64,000 nt of DNA from Pseudofabraea citricarpa (GCA_029641185.1 JAPWGK010000011.1:682001-746000); one strand, 5' to 3'. Positions 35,042-47,983 are shown, counted from the first letter of the stretch. Numbers and translations are program-made. Notes: generated by a model from the sequence alone, not told the origin.

Positions 35042-37115
35042 ATGCGCTTACACGAGAACAACTATTTAGGAACAGAGAGATGCGGCATATGCCGGTTGAA
35101 ACTTCCGTGGGACGACGTGCTCACCGGCGGCCTGGAGCCTTGGGAGAGTACCTTCCGGGCTGGTAAGATCTATCCATCCTTTCTTGCCATTTTATAACTC
35201 TGTATGGCGTTGCGCTGGTGTTCCGATAAAGATGCTACTAGGATTACAAATCCTTCTAGCTTTCCAAGTGACTTCAGCGACAGTTGAGCTGATTCAGTCG
35301 ACTACTATCCATAGCTGGAATGCAAGAACTCGAAAGAGCCAAGAGACTGCATTCTGTTTCCACGATTTCTGCTACTCATATACCATCAAATTCAAAGGCT
35401 GCACTAACTCGAACATCTATCAACTTGCCCGGACACTTTTACAAGCTTCCGTCACCCCGGAGGACGTGGATGGTGGACTCGCATTAGAGTCCAAGATCAG
35501 GAACACATTTTCCAAACTTGCAGAGTCCAACCCGTACAGCACGGGCCTACTTCCAATGCAACGACTGCCTATTGAGATAAGGAATATTATATGGGATTAC
35601 GGTGACTTAAGGACAGCAGCTGGCGCTTTTACGATAGTTACTTGGGAATCCGTTCGTCTTGCAAGATCCCTAAATTGGATCAGTGTCTTCGGGATTTTCA
35701 TATATTCAAGCCTTTGAACATGGGGACATTACTCATACCATACTTGGCGTTATTAATCACCTGAGCTTTGTCGTGGTCCTTGGGGGAATCTGCGTGATTA
35801 AGCTCTTTGGTACCAACTGGGACTCGGGCTGGCTAGGGAAAATACCCGTCACGGGGCCTGTCTGGTATGGAACCATATCAGAAATCGATTCGCGTCTCAC
35901 ATGCAACTTCAATGTATGTTCTCACCTACCTTGATATGCTATTGCTGATAGAATTATGATCTCTATTGCACTCGTATATCAGGATCAGGTGTTGTAGCGA
36001 GCCAGATTCTATAGGATCGACCAACCATCCCAGTCCGCCTTACCCTCCCACGAGCGGCGAACCTCTATTTAGATCAACTTCAGACCTTATGTCAAGTCCT
36101 CAACCACGATATTTTAAATATCTGCCGTTACTCGAAGGCAACGAATACACAATGGGACTTGCCATGTGTCACTCTGGCAATGGCATCGTCGGGCTAGAGG
36201 CTTATTTCACACGGACTTCACGGTTGTCAGTGAGTCGCAATGGCTGCCCTATATACTTTCCTCTTGGTGCAAAGGAACGGATAGATTTCGTCTGGCGCCG
36301 GGTTTATAGCATAAGTTTTGTCCACACGACGCCAGCATTCAGAGTGTGTCATGAGTTTGTTTGACAAAGAATGTTTACTAACATGTAACAGATTCACACA
36401 ACTCTAGGAAGAACTTGCTCATTCGGGTCATATATCTTACCGGGACTAGTCCAGGACGGCAATTACGACTGGGTTCCTTTTGATATACATGGATACGTTA
36501 CTGGATTCTACTTTGAAACACCAACTACTCGTGCATCGATCACAAGACTTGGAGTGACCACTTGTAGTGTGACGACTTGGCCCACAACCCGCCCGACCCC
36601 GCGATGTATTGCATGCAATGTTCTATTCAGTCCCTCAGCCGCCGGCCCAGACGCTGGCTTGTATTTGTCGTTTGCTCGTCTGAGTGGTCTGAAGGAAGTT
36701 CAGCTTTGTCGACTCGCAAGTCGCTGCACTGGAATCATGATGCTACCTCCACCCCCCACCCGCAGTTCTTGGTCAATGGCATACCTCGTATCTTTCAAGG
36801 CATAGCTCTATCGATGTTCGGAACGTCTCTACGATGCATGTTCAAAGGTCAAAGTCCAGGGGATCTGGTGGATATCACATGGTCTCTAACATCACATTCT
36901 CAGCGGACGAAAACAGTGATGGCAACCCCGATGCATTTAGTCTCAATGAAGTAAGTATACGATCCAGCATGAAAGTAATCTGTTAATAATTTTCTTAGCC
37001 TATCGTATGGTGGTTCTCAAAGCTTAGCGATGACATTTGTCCCTGGCGTGGGAGAGTTTTCCAAGTTCCAAAAGAAAGTATAGAGAAAACGGAATTGTTC
37101 AAACTCTCAGACTAA
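35042..37115 (+). CDS. Fungal F-box-like protein (exon model incomplete)
   Basis: Several frames join into one fungal F-box-type architecture. ATG 35042 opens with a CGIC...LPWDDVL segment. A middle exon has ETAFCFHDFCY and an F-box-like core, MQRLPIEIRNIIWDYGDL, at about 35560-35620. Later exons carry GNGIVGLEAYFTR, SRNGCPIYFPLGAKERIDFVWRRV (to 36343) and TTLGRTCSFGSYILPG (from 36392, after a 48-nt intron). The last exon, 36999-37115, ends at a clear stop after a GT donor at 36951. These blocks are typical of large, unnamed fungal F-box families that act as substrate adaptors of SCF ubiquitin ligases. I could not resolve the junctions at 35160-35320, 35680-35990 and 36590-36900, so pseudogenisation of part of it cannot be excluded. 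Confidence 0.55.
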
Positions 37116-37631
37116 GATGAAATGAAACACAGCCTCAGCAGATCACTTTTAGAAATTGTATCATGTGAAATAATCCGTCTTTCTTCTACTGTACCAGTAT
37201 CCAGAACGCCTATTGAGAATTCCCTAAGCGCTGGCGTCTAGGACGTGGTTTCAATTTGTGGATAAGAATTCGCTACTGCAGGCCAGCCAGACATTTCGAT
37301 CAGCCGGTAGCGCTTCTGAGGCGGTCAGATCCAAAGTCCCGCCCGCTTTCTAGGGAACAAATCCACAATGCAACAATAACAAGTTCCTTTGGTTGGCTTG
37401 CCCGATTAGTTTAGATTATTTTTGCACACGAGAATATACTCTTAGCGCTGGAATACCTGCTCTTGCATGCACTTTTCATGATGGTTATCCCCCCTGTCAC
37501 ATGCGCAACATTAAATAGCAAGCCTTTGTCGTGGAAGCCTGGTGCAGAGTCTCCCAATCTACAGCATCATCATCCTCGCTATACTACAGTTGTACAACAG
37601 AGCTTAGGTCTTTCTTCCCCTCTAGCAAAAC
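37116..37631. other. Intergenic region
   Basis: No gene recognised; contains a short overlapping frame (37463-37672) that reads out of frame into the next gene and is not supported. Confidence 0.45.
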
Positions 37632-38282
37632 ATGTCGTCCTCAACGGGCTTCCAAAGTTATGGGCTCATTAAGTCTCTCGCGCAACAGGTACTCTATCGA
37701 AGAGCCCACCTCGAAAATGTCACAACTGGGATGGCCGACCCCAAGGAACACCATACCATCGCATTGATGAGCCAAATTCTCAGCAGGAACATCTTTACCG
37801 AAGAGCATTTCACGGCACTTGCCCAGCAACCACTAAGCCCTGCATCTGGGAAACGCGCCGATATCGTTGTTAATTATGTAACTAACGATGGGGAGAATCT
37901 CAGAATCCTCTGCATCTGCGTGTGCAAACGCACTAAGACCACTCAAGAGTGGAGTTTAGCTGAATTGGAGACCCAAGCGTTGGACTATGGTAACATTTGT
38001 ATGAAGGACACAGGAGTGGCCTTTATTTACACTGCTACGATGGCCGGTTGCCGAATGAGGCTTTGGAAGTGCGACGATGACGGCGACGGACCCTTTTTTA
38101 CTCCTTTCTGGGGCACAAACGCCATAGGAGACTGGAACGAGTACATAGATGTTGGAGGCCATTATAGCGACGTGGAGCGGATTACGACGGCCTTCAATGA
38201 TATGAAAGCCGCACCGCCAAAACCCGCTACGGCTACACACAGGAGAGCTATGGAGCACAAGAATCGTAGCAAGGGCGCTTAG
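37632..38282 (+). CDS. Unknown protein, possible PD-(D/E)XK-like fold
   Basis: Single-exon, 216 residues, no signal peptide or membrane segment. I do not recognise a named family. The central part (residues about 74-150) goes RADIVVNYV, then a hydrophobic strand LRILCICVCKRTK, then WSLAELETQALDYGNICM, then VAFIYTATMAGCRMRLWKC. This order (Asp, strand ending in a basic pair, a helix, then a strand with RLW) resembles fungal proteins with a restriction-endonuclease-like fold. Here the expected acidic residue before the Lys is Cys, so catalysis is doubtful. The C-terminus is Lys/Ala/Pro-rich. The protein may be an orphan or degenerate. Start ATG 37632 is the first in frame. Confidence 0.6.
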   Translation: MSSSTGFQSYGLIKSLAQQVLYRRAHLENVTTGMADPKEHHTIALMSQILSRNIFTEEHFTALAQQPLSPASGKRADIVVNYVTNDGENLRILCICVCKRTKTTQEWSLAELETQALDYGNICMKDTGVAFIYTATMAGCRMRLWKCDDDGDGPFFTPFWGTNAIGDWNEYIDVGGHYSDVERITTAFNDMKAAPPKPATATHRRAMEHKNRSKGA

Positions 38283-39713
38283 TGATGTGGTCTTAGCCAG
38301 CCCATGCTCCAAGTCACGATCGGCCAAATTCTCAATCGATTGATTGGGTGTCAGGCATACAATCACCTGTTCCAAATAGTCCTATACGAACAAAGTACGA
38401 AGTAAGGCAGTCGTGCTTCTTTACTGCACACGTCATCCAGTTGTGACTACATGAAGGCGGCTAGGTAGACATAAGAACATCGATTATCGTTTGTCTGGTA
38501 AGCGAACTAAAGCCCTAGCTGTTGGATAATATACTTAGTAATTAGTGGTTTGTGTATCAGATAAGATCTATACCTTGTTCTGTTACTTTATCATATTATA
38601 AAAACTATATAGTTAAATGATTAATTAATACTTTAACCTCTGCCACCTGACTTGTAGGTCAGCTGATAGACGCGTTATCGTAATAACACCGCGCGGTAAT
38701 CGGGACGAACCTGGTATATATATGTTTTGAGGGTAGAATCCTCTTAACTAGAAAGATATAAATTATATAATTGAATTATAACCTTTGATATATAAAAACT
38801 TAAAAGCGTCGAGTATATATACTTAGTATTAATAATTGAGTAGCATCTATCTCAGTGTCTTGAAAGCCTTTTATATTCAAGAGTAGAGATTCCATTCCAA
38901 ATGGTTACCTCTGTTAGAAGGCTAGATCAAATCAGCAACTACGTACCTAGCACTCTTAGGTAGAAATAGAAATTTTACAGAAGTCATGTCCTATGCTATC
39001 GCCTGCTCATGGACTTGATTCTATGACTGACCGACAATATGCTACGGGATACTTTTTCATAGAATAGTAACATCTCTTACGTTGCATATTGTAAAAGGTT
39101 ACTTTCCTTACATGGGAACAGTGCAGCTTATCAAACAGGAGTTGCAGTCTAATCAAAAACGCAACCAGCCGAAGAATCGATTCCGCTCTGGATTTATTAG
39201 TGCAGGCCTTTTCAGCCTCTGCAGATGCTTTTATAATCAGGCTGTAGCATAATTAGATCTTGGAGATTGCAGTCGACAGACAGAAATGGTCTGACGCGCA
39301 TTTATGTCGGTCGCAAGTTGTCTGTAGCGCTACTCCATCTCGAGAATAATATCCACAGAGCTGTTATCCTTCGGTATAAGTTTTATGGATTCGGTTATTC
39401 TCCGGAATCAATTCTCCAGAATTTCTTCTAGGAAAGCAACACTTCCCGAGATTAAATATCATGTTCCGCGTTATCATTACGTAATGATTATACAGATCAG
39501 TTCTGCTTGCTTCTTGGTCATCATCACTTAGTAATGACAAGCGAGCAGCCAGCCAACCGCAGGGCAGGTCACACTCCAATTTTTGGTAACATTGGTAATT
39601 TTTTGGACGGTGGCATAGTAATAGGGAAATTCCGACTTATATAATAACTAACCATCTTGCTTCCCAAGAGGATTGATGTTTACCATTCTCGTCCGATGCC
39701 ATCGTTCAGAACC
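38283..39713. other. Intergenic region, AT-rich part with RIP-like bias
   Basis: No gene recognised. 38510-38900 is AT-rich with many TA steps and looks like old repeat DNA, though no motif could be read. 39300-39700 precedes the Zn2Cys6 gene and should hold its promoter. Confidence 0.45.
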
Positions 39714-42364
39714 ATGTCTAGCAGATCATTAGAATCTCAACGCCGAACGCGAATACAGATAGCATGCGTAAATTGTCGAACTAGGAAGGTTCGCTGTAAG
39801 TGCCTATACTCTTTCATCCAATTTTACACATAGTCATTCTCAGAAGCTGACAAGGGGAGCTTAGGTGAGGGCTCGCAGCCTTGTACAAACTGCAATGTAA
39901 GTGTTCTCTATTAATATACTGGAATCTTACTAATCTAGGTCGAGGATCGTGATGAGCGTTGTGAATATCCACCAGCGAGGCCAAAGAGAAGACAACAGGA
40001 ACTTAGCGAACAAGTCAACAAAGATGTTGAGACTATGCCGAACGGCATCGCACAACCCAAACCTCGGTGTGCTCACGCGAGAGAAATTGATGCACTCCCC
40101 TCCGCTCCTTGTGTATCGTCTAATTTACCCGTGACATCTCCAAGTAATCAAGGGAAGCAGTATGATGCGCCTGAAATACTCGTACTTTCAAGCAGGTCTC
40201 CAGACCATTCTGCTCTTCACCAGCAAAATATGGCTGATAACAGCAAACCTAGCGTTTCTATAGATAACTTGACTGGTTACGCTGATTTTAATATGCCCCC
40301 TAATTGCGAGGATGGCCAAGCGCAACAAAATGTAGGGTTACTTTTTCGTTGCGTCTCTCAGAGTTTTGACCTACTGATATTTATATAGCCAAACTGGCAG
40401 TACCATGGTGTGTTTATATTGCAGAACTACTGACGGTAGCGGGTACTAAGCCTTGTAGGACCATCCTCATTCCTGTCGATATGCTCGTTTCCCGGCATTG
40501 ACTGGGTATCTTCCGTAACAATGCTACCCGGGTTTTCGAAGACCGCTGGAGATCTTTCTATGGCGCTGGGTCAGCGTCTTAGCTCATGTCCTAAAGTTTC
40601 TCACGATTTGATTTCAGAACCGGACAAGCAGACAGCATGGGTCTACTGCCAAGGTCAGTTTATAGCACCCGAAGATGAAGTTGTATGCTAACTTGGTATG
40701 TCAGCATATTTTGAGCAAAGTTTTGAGGCGAGACTTGGAGTTGTCTTTCGACCTGCGTTTGAAACCCGGTTGAAGCTACATTTCATGCCTGGTGGGGACA
40801 GCATTGAAGATCCTGCGTGGTTTGCATTGAGGAACACGGTGTATGCATCTGGGTGCCGGATTCAGATGTCACAAACCAACGCTTCATTTCGCGATTCCCA
40901 AGCCTGTTCCTGGAAATATTTCGAGAAAGCTCTGTCGGTACATTCCGAACTTCTTTTCTCTGCCTCCGGGCTTACCGCTATTGAAGCTCTCGCAGCAATG
41001 GTGGGAACAACAATTCCGTATCCAAGCTGCGTCAAGCTAATCGTCTTGCTAGAGTTATTTTGTAGAAGGCCTCACAGCCCCCGGTATTGAGTATATGCTT
41101 TGCTCTTCTGCATTGAGGCTTGCACAGTCAAAGGGACTTCATAGGCAGCCTGCGACAGTCTGGAATCTATCTGCTGAGGAAATTCAGCGACGAAACTGGT
41201 TATTCTGGACGATTTATATATACGAGAAGCACATATCATCTCGCTCAGGACGCCCTTCTGTGAGTATTTGAACTTACCGTAGAAACCGACTGACTTGAAT
41301 TCGTTAGGCTATTGATGATGATGATATAAGTTGCGCCATGCCAACATCGTCGCCCGATGAAAATGAAGTCAATCTAGAGCTTTTCAATTGCGTATTACAG
41401 CATGCAAGGCTGTCATCACTTATCATTAGCAATCTTGCCACAGCGAAGGCTTTGCGGGGCACAGTAGAAGATCTTATGAAAATGACACAGGAATTGCATG
41501 AGAAGCTTCAAGATTGGCGTCATTCTCTACCATCCGAATTGGATCCAACCGCCGCATTCGTTCCGAACCATCTATCCGTTGGAATAACCAGTGATTGCGT
41601 CTTGTACATTCGTTACGCTTATGCTGGAAGTGTCATAGCAATTCATTCTATATTTACGATGCCTTGGAATAAAGCTGTATACGACCATCTGTATTCTCCG
41701 TCAATATGCAACCAGGTCGCAACAAGCACAGCCCACGTGGTCGAAAGTGCACGAAGCATCATTCTAAGCACAAATTACATCGAGATATCTGCATCCACTC
41801 CTATATGGTTAGTTAATACCATTCACATCCCGATTAATCTTCTAAAACAGCCATATGACAGGCTCGCACTCTATTATCCTCTTCTGGGAATGATCAGTCT
41901 TTTCATATATATCCTCCGCCATTCTCGCAAGGATGGTATCAAAGTAGATGTCGCTCTCCTAGGTATTGCTGCGGGGCATTTCGATCGCTTAGAACTCTTA
42001 TCGCCTCAAGTGTCGATTACTTTTGCTAGAGAAATTACTAGGCTTGCTCGCCAGTTCATTGAGCGTCGAGCTGACGAAGTGGCTTCGGCAGACATGGCGA
42101 ACGAGTCCTCACACCCTCCTGTCGAAGCTCCGGTTCAACATAGAGTCCCTCAGGTTAGTATGCTGCGTAACTGTACTTACTCTGAGCCACCCAACTTGAA
42201 TGGAGGACTAACATAAAGACAATACCAAGGTTGACAACACCGATCCTATGAACTTATGTCGCGAAAATTGGAGTTTGGTACTGCCCTCATTCGCACTTCC
42301 AGCCTTCGAGGAGAACAACAGTACTTATGGGCCAGAGTTTGGCACTTTCTTGCCAGAAACATGA
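39714..42364 (+). CDS. Zn2Cys6 fungal transcription factor with fungal-specific TF domain
   Basis: Exon 1 (39714-39795) ends inside the third Cys codon of CVNCRTRKVRC. A 69-nt intron leads to exon 2 (39865-39896), which restores RKVRCEGSQPCTNCN, a full zinc cluster. Exon 3 starts at 39939 with a basic stretch (RPKRRQQ). One open stretch (about 40456-40653) then leads through exons starting at 40705, 41053 and 41308 to the last exon, 42230-42364. It reads FPGIDWVSS, then AYFEQSFEARLGVVFRPAFE, GIEYMLCSSALRLAQSKGLHRQ, NWLFWTIYIYEKH and RPSAIDDDDIS, the PF04082-type domain. The segment 40339-40455 is not resolved; one or two small exons may lie there. An alternative in-frame ATG is at 39696. It is a nuclear regulator, perhaps of the nearby NmrA-like or acyl-CoA dehydrogenase genes. 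Confidence 0.82.
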
Positions 42365-43503
42365 ACAATGGAATGGGTATGGTATCAGGAAATCAAATCA
42401 TAGTCACTAGGTGTAAGCAAGTGCGACTTTGCAAAGAAATCATCATAAACCAGCCAAAAGTCGCAAGATTTGAGCTCCGAGCACTTTACAGTCAACGTAG
42501 AGAAACTGTTCTCATTCAGCCATCCAGGTTTTCTTGGCCCGAGATCTGTACTCCAGGGTCAAATCTAGTTCGAGAGGGATATTGGGTATGGTCATATTAT
42601 GGGCACAACTACAAACGAAGAAGCGGCTCAGTTACTTAGTCAACAATGTGTTTACATCAATTTCAGCTCAAGAGGGCAGAATGAAACGTTGATAAGGTGA
42701 CACTGCTCTACTTATTGAGAATATGGGCTTAGGCAGGTGAAGTGAAGTCGGCTAGCAAGTCTTGAAGCTACTCATTCTGACCGGCTGGGTGATGTGCGAA
42801 TCATTTGCCTCCTGGACTTTGCCTGAAGCCTCGCAATCCTTGCTTGGTAATGGACTGGGAAATTCCCCACTTAGTGAGATCTTTTGGCTCGGGTGTTTTG
42901 GCTTTGCTCCGGATCAAAGCGGTTAGTCCGCGAATGCGATGGCATCCAGTCGCTTCTTGATCCCGGATTAAAGCGGTTAGTCTGGTCTTGCTACGTCGAT
43001 TATAGATCATCATCAGGTGTCGGCCGGATGTTGTGTGCATCGAGCATCGTCACCAGTCTGAATTTTCAAAGGAGTATGAATGACAATCACGTTGATGTCA
43101 CATATCTACTCACCCTTTTTTGATTAAATTTTGCCTGCTTGGTGGTACGCCTACTTATCTCGCTAGTTTGCCAGCCTAGATTCTGCCATTCAATACATCG
43201 AAAGGTAAAGTTAGTTGTTTAACAAAGCATGGAGATTTCCCTAGCAACTAGGCAAATCTTACGCAAGAAAATAAAAATAAGTTGTCGTCACAAGTGTGGG
43301 TAAATTACAGGTGGTATCACGGAAAGGGAGAATAAAGATTTTGTCCAATGTGCAATTTTCCTAGATAATCTGGTAATCTTTGGAGACCTTGATTTCCACC
43401 TCAAATGTTGTCATTCATATTTGATTGAACGATCAGCTATGAGGGAAGAACTAAACCCATGAGACTTAAAGCTACTGTATGCAGCTTTCTTTGGGCCGAA
43501 ACC
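42365..43503. other. Intergenic region
   Basis: No gene recognised. GGATCAAAGCGGTTAGTC (42911) and GGATTAAAGCGGTTAGTC (42965) form an imperfect direct repeat 54 bp apart. Open frames over 42801-43123 overlap on both strands and lack support. Confidence 0.45.
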
Positions 43504-44647
43504 TTACAACTTGCTCCAGTCAAGGCTCTTGAAAACAGCCTCCATCCCAACGAGCTTGTTTTTGATGCCCAAGTCATCGCTGGTGAGAAGGCCGTCAATA
43601 GCCCAGCTCTTCTCCCGCGCGAACTTCCAGAACTGGATCATGAGGCCGACGTCCTTGCCCCACTTTGGCCACAGGCGGTCATAATCCTCCAACGAAACTT
43701 GCAGATACAATGCTGACTTGCCAGTAGCCTTCGACCACAACTTCAACATGTCGCCCGCAGTGATGGTCTCGGTCGCGGCCAAGACATACTTGGATGGCAG
43801 AGTGAGCGCCGGCTTGTTGAAGATGGCAAGTGCATAGTGTCCCACATTATCCTTGGCATTGCCTATTGTGGTGATAAGAGTTGATGGGGATACGGGCATG
43901 TGCTGGACAAATTGTCCAGTGGTGGCCTGTATGCCGGATTGAATTAGCCAAAAACACCGACTCACAGCTGCAGCCGAACTTTTCTTTCTACTCCATGTCT
44001 TGAATTGGAAAGGAAATAAGGTAGGAGTGGTATCAGCTTAGACTTACCACGAAATCAGGACTGAGCATAGGCATCACGATATTGCTTGCGTAGAATGCAA
44101 CCCAGAGGAAAGTAGTCTTGGCGTGGAGAGCTTTATCCTTCTTGATAAACTCATCAACACGAGTCTTGCTTTCGAAATGCGGCACAGGGTATGCGCCATT
44201 GGAGATAGCCTGGTTGTCGGGAAGAGTGCTCCAGATATAGTGCTCGAGAGTCGAGGTCTGGGAAGCTGCCCTGGCGAGGTTGATGCCCTGAGAAGCCTCG
44301 ATCTCCAGAGTCTCTTCTGGCGTGTGAGTAACGAAAGGGACAAAGAAGTCGGTGACGGAAAAGATGGCAGATGACCCCTTTTAATACCAACGAGTTAGTC
44401 GCTTCTCTTGATTCAATAAAATGGGGAGGGCTTGGCTGCCTACCTCGAAAGCCTTCACCAAAGACTTTTCATCACTAGTATCAGCTGCTACCATCTCAAC
44501 TCCTCTGGCGCTGAGGGCTTTGGCCGCAGGACTGTCAACATTACGAGTCACACCTCGGACCTTGTAGTTGCCGTCTTTCAACGCAGCTTCGACGACCGAT
44601 CCTCCCTGAGTGCCAGTCGCACCAATGATGGTCAATAATTTGGCCAT
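43504..44647 (-). CDS. NmrA-like atypical SDR (isoflavone-reductase-like)
   Basis: Three predicted exons (44647-44444, 44377-44048, 43926-43504; introns 66 and 121 nt) give 318 residues. The N-terminus MAKLLTIIGATGTQGGSVV is the NAD(P)-binding signature of NmrA-like proteins, followed by a KVRGVTRNVDSPAAKAL segment that would contact NADP phosphate. There is no YxxxK active pair, as expected for this group. Members are redox sensors in nitrogen control or reductases in specialised metabolism. The pattern HYIWSTLPDN and the ending in SLDW resemble fungal NmrA-domain copies of small gene clusters. It is convergent with the Zn2Cys6 gene. Without the active-site context I cannot say whether it is a sensor or an enzyme. 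Confidence 0.88.
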
Positions 44648-46201
44648 GGTTGTGAGGGTTTCAAAGCCGAATTCTGCTTGGAATTAAAATTTGAGAAAGT
44701 TGAGGATAGGCGAGTATAGATAAAAACAAGTTGTATCTGATGATGTTTTTCTCTGAAGAGCGGGAACATAATAACTTATATACAGAGGTCTCTCTCCCCC
44801 TTACGTTACAGTATGACGAAGCTCATGGCATGACTTGGGATTCCCATTGTGTTCGTTCTCGGCATTGAAGACTGCTCAGGTAAGAATGAGTGGAAGTGCC
44901 GAGCCACGGGATAACGCTATACTCCTTTCACTCGGCAAGTTGCTGGTGATTATTGATGAGACTCCACACGATCACGGTTCGGATAGAGACAAATGAGCTC
45001 GGCGCTTGTTCTGAATAATTAACTGATTAGTCCCAAAAAGATAACCAATGATTCCCATCGTATCCTGAATGTGGGATGTCCTTGGCCTTTTTCCTTCAAA
45101 CATCGACTGCGTCCTCTTCACGGTTGCTTTGTTTGGTAATGCGACTTGCTTGATTTAGACCCTCTGGATTGCCTCGCCTAACAAGTGCAGCGGCTTTTTC
45201 AAACTCAGACCGCCAGGCACCCGGCCAGCTCTACCTACGATAGTTAAAACTGGCCAGGTGGTTCCCTCGACATTGAATATCTTCATGCTCGGTATCTGGT
45301 CGATCAAGAGAGCTCCCGATTATTATTAGAATCCAGGCTGATCCGAGAGGTCCACGGTATGATGTAACACACACAACCCTCTCAGAGTGTTAATTAAGGG
45401 AAGAAAATTATATAGAAGCTTTAGGTAGATGCTTACTCTGCCATCTACCGGCGAATATAAATTAAGATGGCATGGTATGCCCTTGGTGATTCGGCCATCC
45501 CAGCATCGTATCTCTGTAAACCCGAGTCACTGTTCTCTGATTGCTGCAAGGGTTTGCTGCCTATAGCGTCCATGAAATGTACGATGAGACAAAAACGAGC
45601 CCAGAGACAAAAGGCCCCGAGATTCATCGCATGGCCTATTACATTGAAAAAATACGAATAACTGGTGACTAACAATGATGTTTGGATTCGGAGTTATCTA
45701 CTGATTCCGCGCACAATCCTGAGTAACTTGCATAATGAATATTCTACAACTAGACGGACTAGACAAGTTACAAGTATCTCTGGTTCTACTTTAGTTCCGC
45801 CCTCAGTTTTGGAACCAAACGGTAAGTCAATTGAGAGTTGCCAAATTCGCCTTGTGTTCTCAGCGCAAAAGTACCCCACTGTGCTATGCTAGCACAACTA
45901 TCTTTGACATACACAGTATTCTAAGCTAGAACAATTATAAAAACCCAGTTTAATAGCCGTTAATCGTACCTCCATCTAAGAACTCTTGATGTTGATTTTC
46001 CCCACCGTGCTATGGGTGTCAGGCAACACAGCAAGCATCATCCCGGCAAGTCTTATTGGATGCCGAGGTTCAGGAACCTCAACTACATAGCATCTTCTTT
46101 ATCATCTTTTAATGTCAACCACAACCTTTCAAGTGTCCTAGATGCTCTCCAAATTCTTTCTACGGGCTATTATATACGCTTGTTTTTAATCGATTAAAAG
46201 A
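44648..46201. other. Intergenic region
   Basis: Promoter region for the minus-strand NmrA-like gene on the left and the acyl-CoA dehydrogenase on the right. Short frames at 45445-45892 overlap on both strands and show no domain. Nothing else recognised. Confidence 0.5.
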
Positions 46202-47767
46202 ATGACGGTCACTGAACCCGAATCTGCCGCTGGTGCCTTTGGAAACCCCTCTCCTTATGCCGAGCCTCTGTGGTACTCGCGGGATATATCACCTCATTAC
46301 ACAGATTCGCATCGGAAACTAAGAGCCGCAGTTAGGAGATATATTGATGATGAAATCTTGCCCTATGCGTTTGAATGGGAGCAAGCTGGGCAAGTACCTG
46401 ATGCGGTTCGTGTTTTTTCGAAGTGCCCAGTTTCCTGACAGCATGTTCTGACATGTACACAGGCTTTCAAGAGACACGCAGAGCTTGGTTATCTCGCTCT
46501 GAGTACTGACTTAGATGATGTGACACTTCCTGGCGGCATCTTGCGCCGAGAATGGGACGAATGGCACACATTGATAGTCACTGATGAATTGGCACGTGCT
46601 GTAAGTCCACCGTTCAAAAACGCAAACTCTTACTGATCTGTATAGGGGTATAGTGGGGTAATCTGGGGTCTTGGTGGAGGAAATGGTATTGGGGTACCTC
46701 CAATTGTCAATTTTGGCACAGCTTCACAGAAGGCTCAGTATCTTCCTGGAGTTGCCGATGGAAGCATCCGGTTCTGTCTTGGCATTACAGAACCAGACGG
46801 TAGGGGACTTCATTACCTTACAATAGAGCCTGCTAATATTGAAAAGCCGGTTCTGATGTTGCAAATATAAAGACAACAGCTATCCGACAAGGCGATCATT
46901 ATCTCGTTAATGGGTCAAAGAAATGGATCACGAACGCCATATGGGCCGACTTTGTCACTGCTGCCGTCAGAACAGGAGGACCTGGAGCTGGTGGAATCTC
47001 TCTGCTCATAATTCCTCTTAAGGCGCAAGGCGTATCACGGAGGCAGATGCATAACTCGGGTGTTGGTGCTTCTGGGAGTACGTTTATCACTTTCGACGAT
47101 GTGCTTATACCTGTCGAAAACCTTTTGCACAAGGAAAATCGAGGCTTTGAAGTCATAATGTCGAACTTCAACGCAGAAAGAAAGAGTCTCGCTACTTCGG
47201 CCATCCGACTGAGTAGGGTTTGTGCTGAAGATGCATGGAAACATGCCTGCACACGAGAAACCTTTGGCAAGAAGCTAATCGAAAATGCCGTCATCAGAGC
47301 CAAGTTCGGGAGGATGGGACGCATGATCGAGCCTGCATGGGCCTTTCTTGAACAATTGACGTGGCTGATTGAAATAAGTAAGAAGGATGGCACAAATAAC
47401 ATCCGGATAGGCGGCATGACGGCCATGCTCAAAGTAGTGAGCACTAGGTGTCTCGAAAAATGTGTTCGAGAAGCTCAGCAAATAATGGGCGGCCTTGGCT
47501 ATGCAAGAGGAGGAAAGGGCGGAAGGTTTGTGGAAGCTGATCAAGTTTAACTGAGAATGAAGACTGACCGTGATGATATTTCTAGGATTGAGGCTATCTC
47601 CAGAGATGTTCGCGTCATGGCTGTTGGTAAGTCTGCACCTCGATTTCTCAAAATGATCATGCTAACATACCCCAGGTGGTGGAAGTGAAGAGATCATGAG
47701 CGAGTTGGCCATCCGAGAAGAGAATAAGGATCTTATGAAATACGCAAAAGCGCAAGCTAAGTTATGA
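46202..47767 (+). CDS. Acyl-CoA dehydrogenase family flavoprotein
   Basis: Six predicted exons (46202-46405, 46463-46600, 46646-46799, 46847-47525, 47586-47626, 47676-47767; introns 45-60 nt) give 435 residues. Order: N-terminal helical domain (HRKLRAAVRRYIDDEILPYAFEWE), the FAD-contact strand FCLGITEPDAGSDVANI with VNGSKKWITNA, then the C-terminal helical domain with RETFGKKL, QQIMGGLGYARGGKGGR and IEAISRDVRVMAVGGGSEEIM. All three domains are complete. The second half of the family signature is present, so the protein should bind FAD and desaturate an acyl-CoA, probably branched-chain or unusual given its fungal type. There is no clear peroxisomal PTS1 (the end is AKL after Q, weakly PTS1-like) and no strong mitochondrial presequence; an AKL tripeptide could target peroxisomes. 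Confidence 0.88.
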
Positions 47768-47983
47768 ACCTAACAATAATCGCAATTGTCTGTACCTCAA
47801 GTTCCTCCGCGAGTCACTTAACTCCTGTGAGCGATCAAATGTGACTACCTAACAACCGATCTTTCTTTGTCTCTAATAGCGTGCCTAGTCAATTAAACTT
47901 TTTCTGTCTTCTGTTCACATGTTCTTATTTAGTGCCATTGCATAGAGATCAGTGGGACCTAAAATAAGTAGCTCACCCGCCTA

